The position numbers and the translations under genes were made by a program. The notes below the pieces were generated by a model. The model was not told the DNA's origin and did no database searches. It saw only the letters and a program-made list of their open reading frames with translations. Shown piece after piece: positions 37,212-47,914 of a stretch of 64,000 nucleotides of DNA (its first letter is position 1; the number at the start of each line of letters is the position of its first letter). The stretch comes from Adineta steineri (taxonomy: Eukaryota; Rotifera; Eurotatoria; Adinetida; Adinetidae): positions 1-64,000 of the forward strand of contig CAJNOI010000308.1 in NCBI GenBank assembly GCA_905250115.1. The letters are read 5' to 3'.

Positions 37212-38237
37212 ATGTACACAAAACATGCGTTGGTTATTGGTAATGAGGCTTACAGAAAATCGCCTTTAACTTCATGTATTAATGATGCAAATGATGTGTC
37301 TAATATGTTAACTGCAATGGGATTTCAATCAAACCCTGCAGCAAATGTAACATCCAATGAGATGAAATTACTCTCTCGGGAATTTATTCAAACTATTCAA
37401 CCAGGATCTGTTGTTATACTCTATTTCTCTGGTCATGGCATACAATATAATGGTATTAACTATTTGCTTGGAATAAACGATGATAACGTTGTTCTTGATC
37501 GACTCGATTCCTCGGCTCTTAACGTTCAGGATATAATCAATAGCATACATACAAAAAGTCCCAGACTAGTATTAGTTATTCTAGATGCTTGTCGTGGTTA
37601 TGAAGTTAGCGATCCAACGCAAGATGGAAGTCGTTTTTACCGTAGAGGATTATATGGTTTTAGAGATGGACTTGCACCAATGCGAGCACCACCAGCAACT
37701 ATAATTGTTTTTGCGTGTGCTGAAGACGAATTTTCAAGTAGTGTGTCAATGAATGATCGAAATAGTCTCTACACTTTTCATCTGCTTCGTCATCTTTGTA
37801 CAGCAAATACTGACATTGATCAGGTATTGAAAAATGTTGCAGCAGATGTTCAAAGAGATCCTATGAATTTTTTACGTCAAGTACCATTTCGATACAGTAG
37901 CTTAAATGAACCAATATGTCTCGTAGGTTATGGTGGAATGAATTCTCCAATGACACCTATGCTTGGTTATCAAGGAGGATATGGTTATCGTAAGTTGTTC
38001 TTTCAAAACAATGTATATATATATATGCTAACTTTTTAAATATATTCAGAACAATATCAACAGCCATATGGGAAGGCACGCCATGTTGGTCGGTATTTTC
38101 CTCCAATGTTCACCGCTCACGATAACTTCTTCGCATCACGTCATCATCAAATGAGCAAGAGAAGAGCGCTGTTCGATAAAAGTATTGATCCTGCAAGATA
38201 TGATTTTCCAAATTTTCAACCATTCTATTATTACTGA
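37212..38237 (+). CDS. Caspase-like protease (peptidase family C14)
   Basis: Two exons, 37212-37989 and 38050-38237, about 321 residues. The frame is open a little further upstream but has no ATG there; ATG at 37212 (MYTKHALVIGNEAYRKSPL) sits just after an acceptor-like AG and starts right at the first strand of the p20 domain. Catalytic motifs are clear: His in VVILYFSGHGIQYNG and Cys in LVLVILDACRGYE. YRRGLYGFRDGLAPM and TIIVFACAEDEFSSS follow. The C-terminal exon is Tyr/Gln/His-rich (EQYQQPYGKARH...FQPFYYY) and unassigned. The DACRG form and the SPLTSCINDANDVSNMLTAM helix are closer to metacaspase/paracaspase-like C14 proteins than to animal caspases (QACRG). Predicted cysteine peptidase; target specificity unknown. 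Confidence 0.85.
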
Positions 38238-38261
38238 TGATAATAACTTATTTTGTTACTA

Positions 38262-38664
38262 GAGACCTGCACGGAGTCATTTTCGGAGCCGCTGTCGAAG
38301 TTAAATAAATTTCATATCAAAAATTCAACTTTAACGTTAAAGAATATTGAAACCCATAGTTTTGTTCCCCGACATTTTCTCTACAAAATGATGTATTTCG
38401 AAGGATGGGTAGATACTTTGTTGAGCCTCACCAACACAAAAGAAAAGTCGGAGTTATTTTCGACTCCGACTTTTTCTGTATTTTATTTTACTTTGTGAGG
38501 CTCACTAAGACGTCTGCTGATCCTTCAAAATAGATCATCTTGTAGAGAAAATGTGGAGCAACAAATCTATGAACTCCAATATTCTTTAACATTAAAGTTG
38601 AATTATTAACATAAAATTTATTTGACTGCCACAGCAATTCCGAAAATGACTCCGTACAGGTCTC
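38262..38664. mobile_element. Foldback / MITE-like element, 403 bp
   Basis: The element begins gagacctgcacggagtcatt and ends with the inverted counterpart (aatgactccgtacaggtctc). The two arms, each about 195 bases, align as imperfect inverted repeats over nearly their full length, for example ttaaagaatattg against caatattctttaa, and attttctctaca against tgtagagaaaat. An inner hairpin (aagtcggag...ctccgactt) is at the centre. No transposase is encoded, so it would be non-autonomous. It starts 24 bases after the stop of the caspase-like gene, so it probably lies in that gene's 3' UTR. No certain target-site duplication was found. Confidence 0.85.
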
Positions 38665-39211
38665 CATTCGTTACACATAAACAAAAATAGCATGTATTTT
38701 TTTTTAATGTTTTTATGTAAAAAAAACAAATATAGTTACATAGAATAATCAAAAATTCGAAGTCTAAATTGATGTTATCAAGACGAAATAATGAAAACTC
38801 CAATTCTTCAAGAGATTGCAAGTGTTATGACCTGCACTTTAGTTTCCTTGTTCTTTATGCTCAAATTAAAATTCAGTATCATATTTATCAATATAATTCA
38901 GCAAAAGTCTTGTATCTGATAATAGATAGTTTATATTTAAAACTGTCAAACAAAGATATATATATTAATATTGATTACATTGAAAGATTCGTAAGGAAAA
39001 GAAGAAAACTCGGGATAAATTTTCGCCATCTAGTAAATTTTATAATTCGTACGGAAATATAACCAATAGAACGAAAGAATATTACGAGATCAACCATCAT
39101 ATATGAATTTTTGATCATATAGTTTAATATTACAATTGTATTTGAATTTTTTCTTTTTTCAAATAATATCAATCATATCTCTTGTAGTATCACTAACGTT
39201 ATTCAACCTCA
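38665..39211. other. Intergenic region upstream of RAD1
   Basis: AT-rich. Open frames here lack support. An acceptor-like ctcttgtag ends at 39187, upstream of the RAD1 ATG. Confidence 0.4.
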
Positions 39212-40552
39212 ATGTCTTTATTTGATACCCATCAAGAAGATACAGATGAAGAAGAAGATAATAATGTTCAAAAACAAGAACCAACTGATGGTGGTGATGA
39301 TATTGCTTTTATAGCTAAATTAAAATCAAGTCGAACACTTGCTAGTATACTCAAAACTATTCATTTTGCTGATGTAAATTAATTTTTTTTTATTTATAAT
39401 TAATACTTACAGTTAATATCGTTCCTCATCTAATCTATTTAGGATGCTATATTTTGTGCATTGCCAACTGGTATAAAAATTATTGTGGAAGATAAACAAT
39501 GTGTGCAAGGCAATGCATTTATTGATACACGTGTTTTTGAATCATATGAATTAACAAAGCAAGTTCGATTTCGATTCCATCTTGAAACTGTTCTTGTATA
39601 ATCTATTTTCTTTTAACTATTTTTATTTTTTCATTACGGTTATTTATTTAGAATTGTTTAAATATTTTTGGTATTCCACTCGATCCTGTTACACATGAAC
39701 CATTACCAACAAATGTTGCTGTACAAATACATTATCGTGAAAATCAAACTCATCCATTGCAACTCTAGTAAATTATTTTTATTGATTAAAATTTGACAAA
39801 AAGAAAATTTTGGATTTAATTTTTAAAGTTTAGAAGAAGAAGGTGTTATTACTGAATGTTTAATTAAAGTCTTAGATGATACAGATACAATTGATTTCGA
39901 TTTTCAAACAGAAAATGTTGTAACTAAAGTGGTTTTTAAAGTTAGAAAATTAATTTTTAAATAAATATCTTCAATGAATTTTTTATTTTATAGTCCAATG
40001 GATTTAAAGAAGCACTCAGTGAAATTGATCTTAAAGCTGATTGTAGATATCTCTTATGTATATATTAATTATTTCATTTTGTGTTATTTTTAAGGTATTG
40101 AATTAATAATAACTCAAGATGTTCCACATTTTCGTCTTATTGCTAATGGATGTGGTGGTTGCACATCAGTTGATATAACCCAAGATTCACCTGTTATGGA
40201 TACATTTTTATGTACAGAACCAGTACATAATCGGTGACATTTATTCTATATATATTTTTATATATTGAATTAATTTATTATTTAGATATAAAACTCAATT
40301 TTTTCAATATATCGTACGAGCATTATCAATTGCAAGTAAATTATCATTACGTATCGATGCTGCTGGTATTCTTTGTGCTCAATTTCTTATATATACTGAA
40401 AAAGATAAACCATCACTTGTTGAATATTTTGTAAGTTTATATTAGAAAAATAAGATTTTTATTACTGATAAATTTAGTTTGGACCTGATGAAGAACTTAA
40501 TGATATTGAAGATAATACACAAGCTAGTGATGTTGTTCTAATTGAAGATTAA
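39212..40552 (+). CDS. RAD1: Checkpoint clamp subunit RAD1 (9-1-1 complex)
   Basis: About eight exons with introns of about 50 bases. The protein begins MSLFDTHQEDTDEEEDNNVQ. It contains SSRTLASILKTIHFAD, the clamp segments ALPTGIKIIVEDKQCVQGNA and FIDTRVFESYEL, LNIFGIPLDPVTHEP, EEEGVITECLIKVLDDTDTI with DFDFQTENVV, the second half FKEALSEIDLKAD / GIELIITQDVPHFRLIANGC, and TQFFQYIVRALSIASKLSLR. It ends in EYFFGPDEELND and an acidic tail. This order matches RAD1 along the whole length (ILKAIHF, KCVQANAFI, LDFDF, FVEYYCCPDEE in relatives). RAD1 forms the PCNA-like RAD9-RAD1-HUS1 ring loaded at DNA damage to activate ATR. The gene looks complete. DNA-damage signalling matters in desiccation-tolerant rotifers, but this is an ordinary orthologue. 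Confidence 0.93.
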
Positions 40553-42293
40553 AAAGTTCTTATTATGTTATTATTGTAAAAAAAATTCTCTTCTTCTTTT
40601 TTTATTTTTCAAATAAAACAAACTGATAGAAAGTTATGATAAATATCAATCGTCATATTTATTTAGACAGAAGGTCGTTTCTAGAAAGGCAGTTGATTAC
40701 AAGAAACCAGCAAATATTAAACATATGTAAGTAGAGTTCTGATAATTACTCCTTAGTCACATCTTCAGCATTCTTGGAACTGTTAAATTTCTATATGTAT
40801 ATATATTATGTCACCCTTTCCGGCCGGATATTACCAAATGGCAAAATTTTACCGTAGAGAGGTGCGACCGACCGAAAAGCGTTAAACAACAAATTACTAT
40901 TTTATTCTATTCTAAATGAAACTTTTAATAACTTAAGATAAATTACTACGGCAAATGAACAATTACAATTTCAAAAAAACATCGGAAAGTACTACATGTA
41001 AATAATCACAAGATTATGATAAGTCTTTTTTGTAATTGACATTTTTCAATCGAAAGAAGCATTATCTTATATTCTTGATGAACTTTTATCTGTTAATAGT
41101 GTGATTAAATATTGATTTAAAACTAAAATGGTTATGACTTAGTTTTTGTTTGTTGAAATAGTTTTTTTTCTTCATTCCAAATAGAACATATTTAAAAGCG
41201 TTACTATGGAAATTACTTGATTAAACTTAACAACAAAATTCTTTTCGATCAAAAGCTATTAATGAATTGGTGACCTGAAGCATTTGCTTTTTAAAGTAGT
41301 AAATAATTCAAAACAAAAGAAAAAAATTGTCTGTGATATGATTTTTTTTAATATTCTTATTCAATTTTATTTCAATAAATAAAATATTTGATCAACTTAA
41401 AAAAATATAAATAGTTTTCTTTCTCTTTTAGCTGTTTATTATATCGTTATTGTTATCTTATAACAATAACTATTTCTTATTCAAAGAACTAACTGGTATA
41501 GAATACATTTAAAAAAGAAAAAACAAAAATGAAAGCGAAAATTTCTACTGGCATTATAATAGCTTAAGATGTTTGAAATTTCGTCAAAGAAACCTATTGT
41601 AGAGTTTTATTTTTTTTTCTCTCTCTCCTATAATTTGATTTTATCATTTATAAACATATGACCTATAATTTTCAGTATTAAAAACAAGGACATTATCAAC
41701 AACAACAATAATAACAAAAAACTGTCAGTTATATTTTAAACACATTTTTTTTTTCTTCGTCAACAAACAATCGGATGGCAATAGTAATTTGAAGCCTCTT
41801 CGTAACCACGATCATACGTTTCTTTTCTGATTAAAAAAGAAATGGTAATGCGGCTTTTTGTTTTCGACATACCACCACAATCTTTACGAACTTCAGATCA
41901 AATAAAAATTCGTTTCGAAAAGAAAACAGTACTTCTTTAATATATATATATATATAAAGAAATAATGAATAGACTTAAAGTAATGTATTCAAATATAAAG
42001 AAAGAAAGAAAGCGAGAATTGTCTCATACACACACACACATGCATATTTGTAGGGTCGACAAAGTTCAACTTAAGTGAATTTCTTTGTTTTTTTTCAAAC
42101 TACTTGTAAGTGTGAACGCCACTTGTGTCGGTAGCGCCTATTTCTCATTCTTTTCTTCTTCATTTTTTTTCTTCTTCTCTTTTTTTTGACGAAACCTACA
42201 CAAGGTTGAACAAATATTTTTTTTCTTTTCTCTTGATTGTCGACATCATCATCATCATCATTTTGATGCTCTATTCTTTTTCTACAGTAGAAT
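40553..42293. other. Intergenic region, about 1.7 kb
   Basis: No gene recognised. It holds TA and CA microsatellites (near 41941-41957 and 42028-42040) and T-rich runs. An acceptor-like tttctacag ends at 42287, just before the next ATG. Confidence 0.45.
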
Positions 42294-44116
42294 ATGAGTT
42301 ACGAGAAATTCCGTCGTACTGGTGAATTATCTGACATTACAGTTATTGTCAACTCAACTGAATTTAAACTTCATAAATTTCCATTATTTGCTAAAAGTGA
42401 TTATTTTAAAAAAGCTGTTGCATCATCAACAAGTTCTGCTGTTGTTGAACTTAAGAATTTTCCAGGTGGTGTTGATGTTTTTAATCAATTAGCAGATTAC
42501 TTTTACTCAATTCCAATATCAATTGATCATAAAAATATTGTTCCACTTCGTTCAGCAGCTTGTTTTATTGAATGTGATACATTAGGTGCATTACTTGATG
42601 AACGTTTTGATAAAATTCTTGCTGTTGCACGAGCGAAATGTGATTCAGGTATTCCATTAGTATTACTTGAACAATGTGTTGGTGAATATCAACAATGGGC
42701 AAAACAAGCACATATTGTTGATAAATGTCTTGAAGCTATTCTTGAATCATTAATTCATGGTGCTAGTTCACAATTAAGTAAATCGGATCGTGAAATCATT
42801 ACTCGTTTACCACTTGAATGGGTTATTGAATTAATAAAATTATGTCCAACAGAAAGTAAACTTGCTTTACTTCCTTTCGCTAAACATTATTTAACTGCAA
42901 ATGTACTTGAACAAAATCAAAATTTAAATCAATCTCATACGTCTCCTTCAACAACAACAACAACAACAACTACAACTACAGCTACAGAAAATACAACTGA
43001 ACATCAAAGTGCATTTACACCTGTTGCACGAAAAGAAGATATACCATTAAAAACTGATGATGAAAAACGAGCAATACTTGATCAAATTGTTAAAGAATTA
43101 GGAAATACACTTGAACAATTACCACTTTCATGGCATAATGCTGCTTATGAAAAAGCAGTTGAGTTAAAATGTGAATGTGAACCAATATTATCATCATTTA
43201 TTACACAATCAATTCTTAGTTCATCTGATCTTGAAGATCATATGGAGAATATTTCTGATGATGTTATGACAAGATTATTAGAACGTGTTGTGAAACATAA
43301 AGAAGAACATACGAAAGATCCACATTTATTAGCAAGAGTAACTATTATTATATTACCGATATATATATATTTATAATATTATTTTTGTTTTCCTAGTTAT
43401 CTTTATTAATTGATTCATATATTGAACAACTTCGTCAACGAGGTACATTGACAAGTGAACAATTTTTTAAATTAGCATCATGTATACCAAAAGAACAACG
43501 TACTTCACATGATAGTCTTTTACTTGCACTTGATGATATTCTTAAAAACGGTTTGTTTAAATTATAAATTCTTTGTTTTCTTCTATTTTTCTTTTGTTTT
43601 GAAAACAATATAGAAAAATCAACAGAAATGAGTAGTACGGAAAAAGAAGAATTACTTAATCAAATTGATTTTTCACGTGTTAATGAAGAAACTATTGCTG
43701 CATGTAAAAATAATAAACTTATTCCACAACATTTAATTACTGAAGCAGCATTAGCACTTTGTGCTAAATTAAGAGTTCAATTAGAAGAAACTGAAACTCG
43801 TCTACGTTCAGCTGAAAATGAATTAGCAAGATCTCGACCATCCTATACAAGTTCAAGTATAATGATTAATAATAAAAGAATTTTTCTATTTTAATATTAT
43901 TTAGGTTATCGTACTCGTCATTATGATGTACCAACACGTCATGCAAGTCGTACTCGTACAACATATACAAATAGTTATGAATTACCAATAAGTACTTCAG
44001 CTTATAGTTGCACAAAATATGATAGTGATAGTGATTTAGAACATGTTATACCATCGAAATATCTTGGCTCGAATTTAATTGGTCGATATGGTACTTATTC
44101 TAGCTATCGTTATTAA
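42294..44116 (+). CDS. BTB domain protein with plant-type NPH3-like region
   Basis: Four exons, 42294-43337, 43397-43550, 43614-43856 and 43905-44116, about 550 residues. Residues about 12-75 are a BTB domain of the NPH3-associated type: LSDITVIVNSTEFKLHKFPL, FAKSDYFKK, ELKNFPGGVDVFNQLADYFY. Then RSAACFIECD...LDERFDKIL and the NPH3 N-part RLPLEWVIELIKLCPTES. After a poly-Thr linker (about 220-232) comes the NPH3 C-part: ARLSLLIDSYIEQL, LTSEQFFKLASCIPKEQRTS, HDSLLLALDDILK, LNQIDFSRVNEETIAACKNN, LIPQHLITEAALALCAKLRV. These match, in order, the plant blocks VAKLVDGYL, KFxxLAxxxP...HDGLYRAID, LCRxMDCQKLSxEACxHAAQN and LPxxVVVQVLxxEQLR. The tail is Tyr/Arg/Ser-rich. A CUL3 adaptor role is inferred from the BTB domain. 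Confidence 0.78.
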
Positions 44117-45579
44117 AAAATAAACCAAAACAAATATCTTCTTCTTCTTCTGTGTGCCTGTGTGTGATTTTTGTGTGTATAGATTGATTAGACAAATGAA
44201 TACATAATTTTTATCTAACAACTTTTTTTGTTTTTTACTCTATATTTTCGTTTAATATGATATGAATTTTATTTTTATGCATTTTTTGTTTCATGATCAT
44301 ATTTCTATCTTCATTTTTTTCCTCTCTCTATTTGTTTTTTTATGGTGATGAAAATCGTGCATATTCAAAAAAGATGACTATTAATATTATCAATCTTTCT
44401 TATTCTCCAATGAATTTATATAGATTGTAGTTATTTCTTTTTAAGAAAAATAAAGAATTAAACAAGAACTTTACCTATTGTTCTAAACTCATATACATAT
44501 ATATGAATGAATTGTAATTTTTTCGTAGGATTGATGCGAAAAACTAAAACTCTTAATTGATAAATCACTGATGAAACGTATGTCTGCATTTTGTCATGTG
44601 CTATGCTGTAGTGTCAGTGAGCTATATCTTTTGTTTCTCTTTTCTTTCTCATTTCTCGTACAGGTAACATATATGATATATATACGTATATTTCCTTCTT
44701 ATCGTGCAGAGGTCATAAATATATGAAATTTTACATCTGCTTGTATTTTCCAAACGTTCTCTTCTGATAGCGTTCAAGTATTTTTCCTTTACCAGTATAT
44801 ACGTTGGAGCGTTTTAGTTTCGATTCGTCAGATTGATTCTCTAGCTAACATGTTAACTTCTCGCGAACGACAAGAAGTAGACGGCTGATTTTTTTAGTAA
44901 TTATACAGCTCTGAGATTAATATTCATAGTGGAAGTGGATGAACTGTTTAGAAATTGTTAGCGACAAGATTAACAAGAAGTAAGTAAAACTTGAAAAGTA
45001 TCGTTTTCTTTTTCAACAAAGAGAAAAGCTATTCATAAGAATTTTTTCTATCAATTTATTTTCCATTCAAAGATCTTGTTTTTGGATACCTTCCTGTTTC
45101 TGCAGGTCACAGCCAACGAAAGAAAATTAAAAAAATAAGGTAATTTTATACGAAAACGAATACATTTTTCGTAATAATGTATCTGAAGTGAATGAATACG
45201 GATAGAAAGACTATTCATTATATTTTAAGAGATTAACGCTCATTTTATTAGTAGAAATCATCTATCTTGAATAATTAAAGTAAATCTATAGTTTGACATA
45301 TATATATATATATGTGTCAAAAGAATTACTAATAACATAAGAATAAAATACGATACGATTTTTATTTGATTTATCAGAGATATATTTCATTATTCCTCCA
45401 TTTAATCTCGAGTTTTATTGGTCGAATTAGTACACGAATTATGTAATATATTAATGACCTCAAATCATTTGACTTCTTTACATTATGATAAAGATTATCT
45501 GTTGAAATGAGTTATTATATAAAAATATGTGTCATCTTTATTTTTTTAGATATTTGAATATCAATAAAATTATCTAAAA
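44117..45579. other. Intergenic region, about 1.5 kb
   Basis: No gene recognised. Contains T-rich runs and a TA-rich hairpin at about 45292-45320. An acceptor-like tttttttag ends at 45549, upstream of the next gene. Confidence 0.4.
45292..45320. repeat. TA-rich hairpin
   Basis: The arms tttgaca and tgtcaaa flank an alternating TA tract, forming a stem of about 7 bases plus the self-pairing tract. It may be only a microsatellite framed by chance pairing. Confidence 0.5.
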
Positions 45580-47480
45580 ATGAGCAAAAGATTTCGATGT
45601 GGTCGTTTAATGTTTGGTAGAAATGGTAAAGTAAGAAAAATGAATCTTGCACGTGGTGGTGGTACTCGTTTTTGTGAATGGAATAACACTGATATGAATT
45701 TCAAAGATGTTCATCAAAGTCTTTTGAATATTTTTAACATACGTAAATTAATAGAAAATAATTTTTAAATTTCATTTCTCTTATTGATTTTAACAGAAGC
45801 TACCAAATTTAAAACATCATTATATGATTTTCAACTTAAACGATTAGATGTCAATCAATATAACACATTTTCCGAATATATACAAAAATATGGACTTAGT
45901 TGTAATAGTACTGTCGTTTATCTTTGCACTCAGAAAGGTTCTATTCTTGTCTTTGGTTTTCGTTTATTTTTATTTCATTTTTTTCTGTCGTTTTAAGCTA
46001 ACAATCAACAAGTTAATAATCAACCAGATATACAAACACAACCAAACAAAAAAAATCAACGAAAGAGAAAAGCACGTGCTGATAGGATGACACTAAAAAT
46101 CGAAGAAATGTAAATCAATAATCCTGAATAATATATATTTTTTTAATGATAATTTATTTTATTAGGAAACCTTTAGTAACGGAAACTACTCCACGTGCTA
46201 TAACATGGAATCAATACGAGCCTGTTCTCAAAATTGAATTAGATGATGATGATAATGATGAAGAAGAAAATCATCAGTATGATTTGACTTTCTTTTTTTT
46301 GGAAAACAAAATTTATTTTTTCTAGAACATCATCGAATAATACATATGCAGGTTATTCATTTAAAGAATCAAGTAATACTTTAATGATGATTGTTTGGGA
46401 ATTTATTAGTGATAATAGTTTTGATCAAATCTTAATACAATTATTTGAATATACTTGTTCCGTTCAAGGTTATGTATGTTTAACAATTGATCCATTAAAA
46501 CAAAAAATGTCATTATTACATGAAAATATTCAATCAATTGACAAAGCAGATATTGAATGGCATTCTCATAGTTTAGATAATATTAATAATATTTGTAAAT
46601 CAATAAAAAAATTACTTGGCGAGAATATGGATAAATTTGGACCGAATGAAATATATTCAACATTTAATGAAAAATTTTCTCAGTTTCATGACAACTTAAA
46701 GGTATTTATATGTTAAGAAAAAAGAGAACGATGAGGGTATAGTTGTCTAAAATAAGATTTTTATTTTATTGAAATATTAAACGAACAAATAGTAAGATTT
46801 GCTAATTATGCTTTTTTTTACTTAGATATTACGCCACCAATGGTATGAATTTGTTAAAGTCTATAATGGATCCAGTGAACATTTGCCTCCGTCGATTCAT
46901 TCAGTTGAGTCAATTATACCAACAGTACCTCATTCAGATAATCAATCTACATTGGAAGAACATCCTGAAATAATTTCTCAAATGAAGCAAGAAAAAGATG
47001 CTTTATTTAAACGTGTAAACAAAGTTTAAGTATCAATTTATTTATATTTCATTCTACTTTATTTAGGCGTTACAACGCTTAAAAGACTTATTAAACATTG
47101 TTAATGATTTACATTTATCAACAGTTAGCAGTTCAATTATATCAATAATAGATGAAATAAAGTCGATTCGATCAAATCTAGATTTGGCAGATCACCAATC
47201 AATAGTTGATGTACAAAGAGCGATTGCCTCTATAAAAAAACGACTTGCTAGCAACTTTAAGCCAGAAACTTTCACACAATTGACACATACCAATTTTCGT
47301 CTAATTAAACATGCATACACGAGAACGTTACGACCAATACGTTACATAGTTAAAACGCTTACAAGATATGAATCAAAAACTTCAAATTTGCCTTCATCGC
47401 CAATGCCAGTAATCGTTGAAGATGAATTAGAACAGGAAAATTTAGAAGATGATGATTACGATCCAAATGAAGATGCATGA
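45580..47480 (+). CDS. Multi-exon protein of unknown family
   Basis: About seven exons in frame. The protein starts MSKRFRCGRLMFGRNGKVRK, followed by MNLARGGGTRFCEWNNTDMN and FKDVHQSLLNIF; after an intron come LYDFQLKRLDVNQYNTFSEY and STVVYLCTQK. This N-terminal block (a Gly-rich RGGGTR turn, then a predicted helix and strand) resembles an N-terminal region I have seen in invertebrate orphan genes, but I cannot name it. Next is a basic, NLS-like piece (NKKNQRKRKARADRMT), an acidic run (ELDDDDNDEEEN), and two helical blocks (FISDNSFDQILIQLFEYTCS; KIRSNL-type helices in the last exon, DEIKSIRSNLDLADHQS). It closes with an acidic tail (ENLEDDDYDPNEDA). It is probably nuclear. No catalytic motif is seen. 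Confidence 0.6.
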
Positions 47481-47914
47481 TATTCGAAAAAGTAAATGGT
47501 GACTATTCTGTAAACGTAGATTAATTACAGTACTGTTTCATATTTAGTCGATTTGAATCTTTTTGATTGTTTTTGTATTTCAAGTTTTGTATGAAATTTA
47601 TGAACATGAAAATAAATGAAAATCCAAGGATATTTTTTCTATGCAGGAGTTAATCTTGATATTGAAAGCAAATCTATGAGATGTTTATTTGTGTTTATGA
47701 GCTGGCTGATTAGACATTTGATAATTGTTCATCGATTTAACAGAAAAATGCTCGATAAATTCATATCAAGATATTTAAAGTTTTTAAAATTTTGACATAA
47801 CAAAAACTTAGATTGCACGAATATATCGATGCGACAAAACAAAATGAACATAGAAATCCTAATCGGAATACACTTTAGTTATATAATACAAAAAAAATTA
47901 AACTAATTGAAAAA
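47481..47914. other. Convergent 3' region
   Basis: Between the orphan gene (+) and NCBP3 (-). No coding feature is seen. Confidence 0.4.

Noticed and set aside
41935..41965. TA-rich near-palindrome before the BTB-NPH3 gene
   Set aside because: It is a simple TA microsatellite with short flanking arms; no evidence of a specific role.
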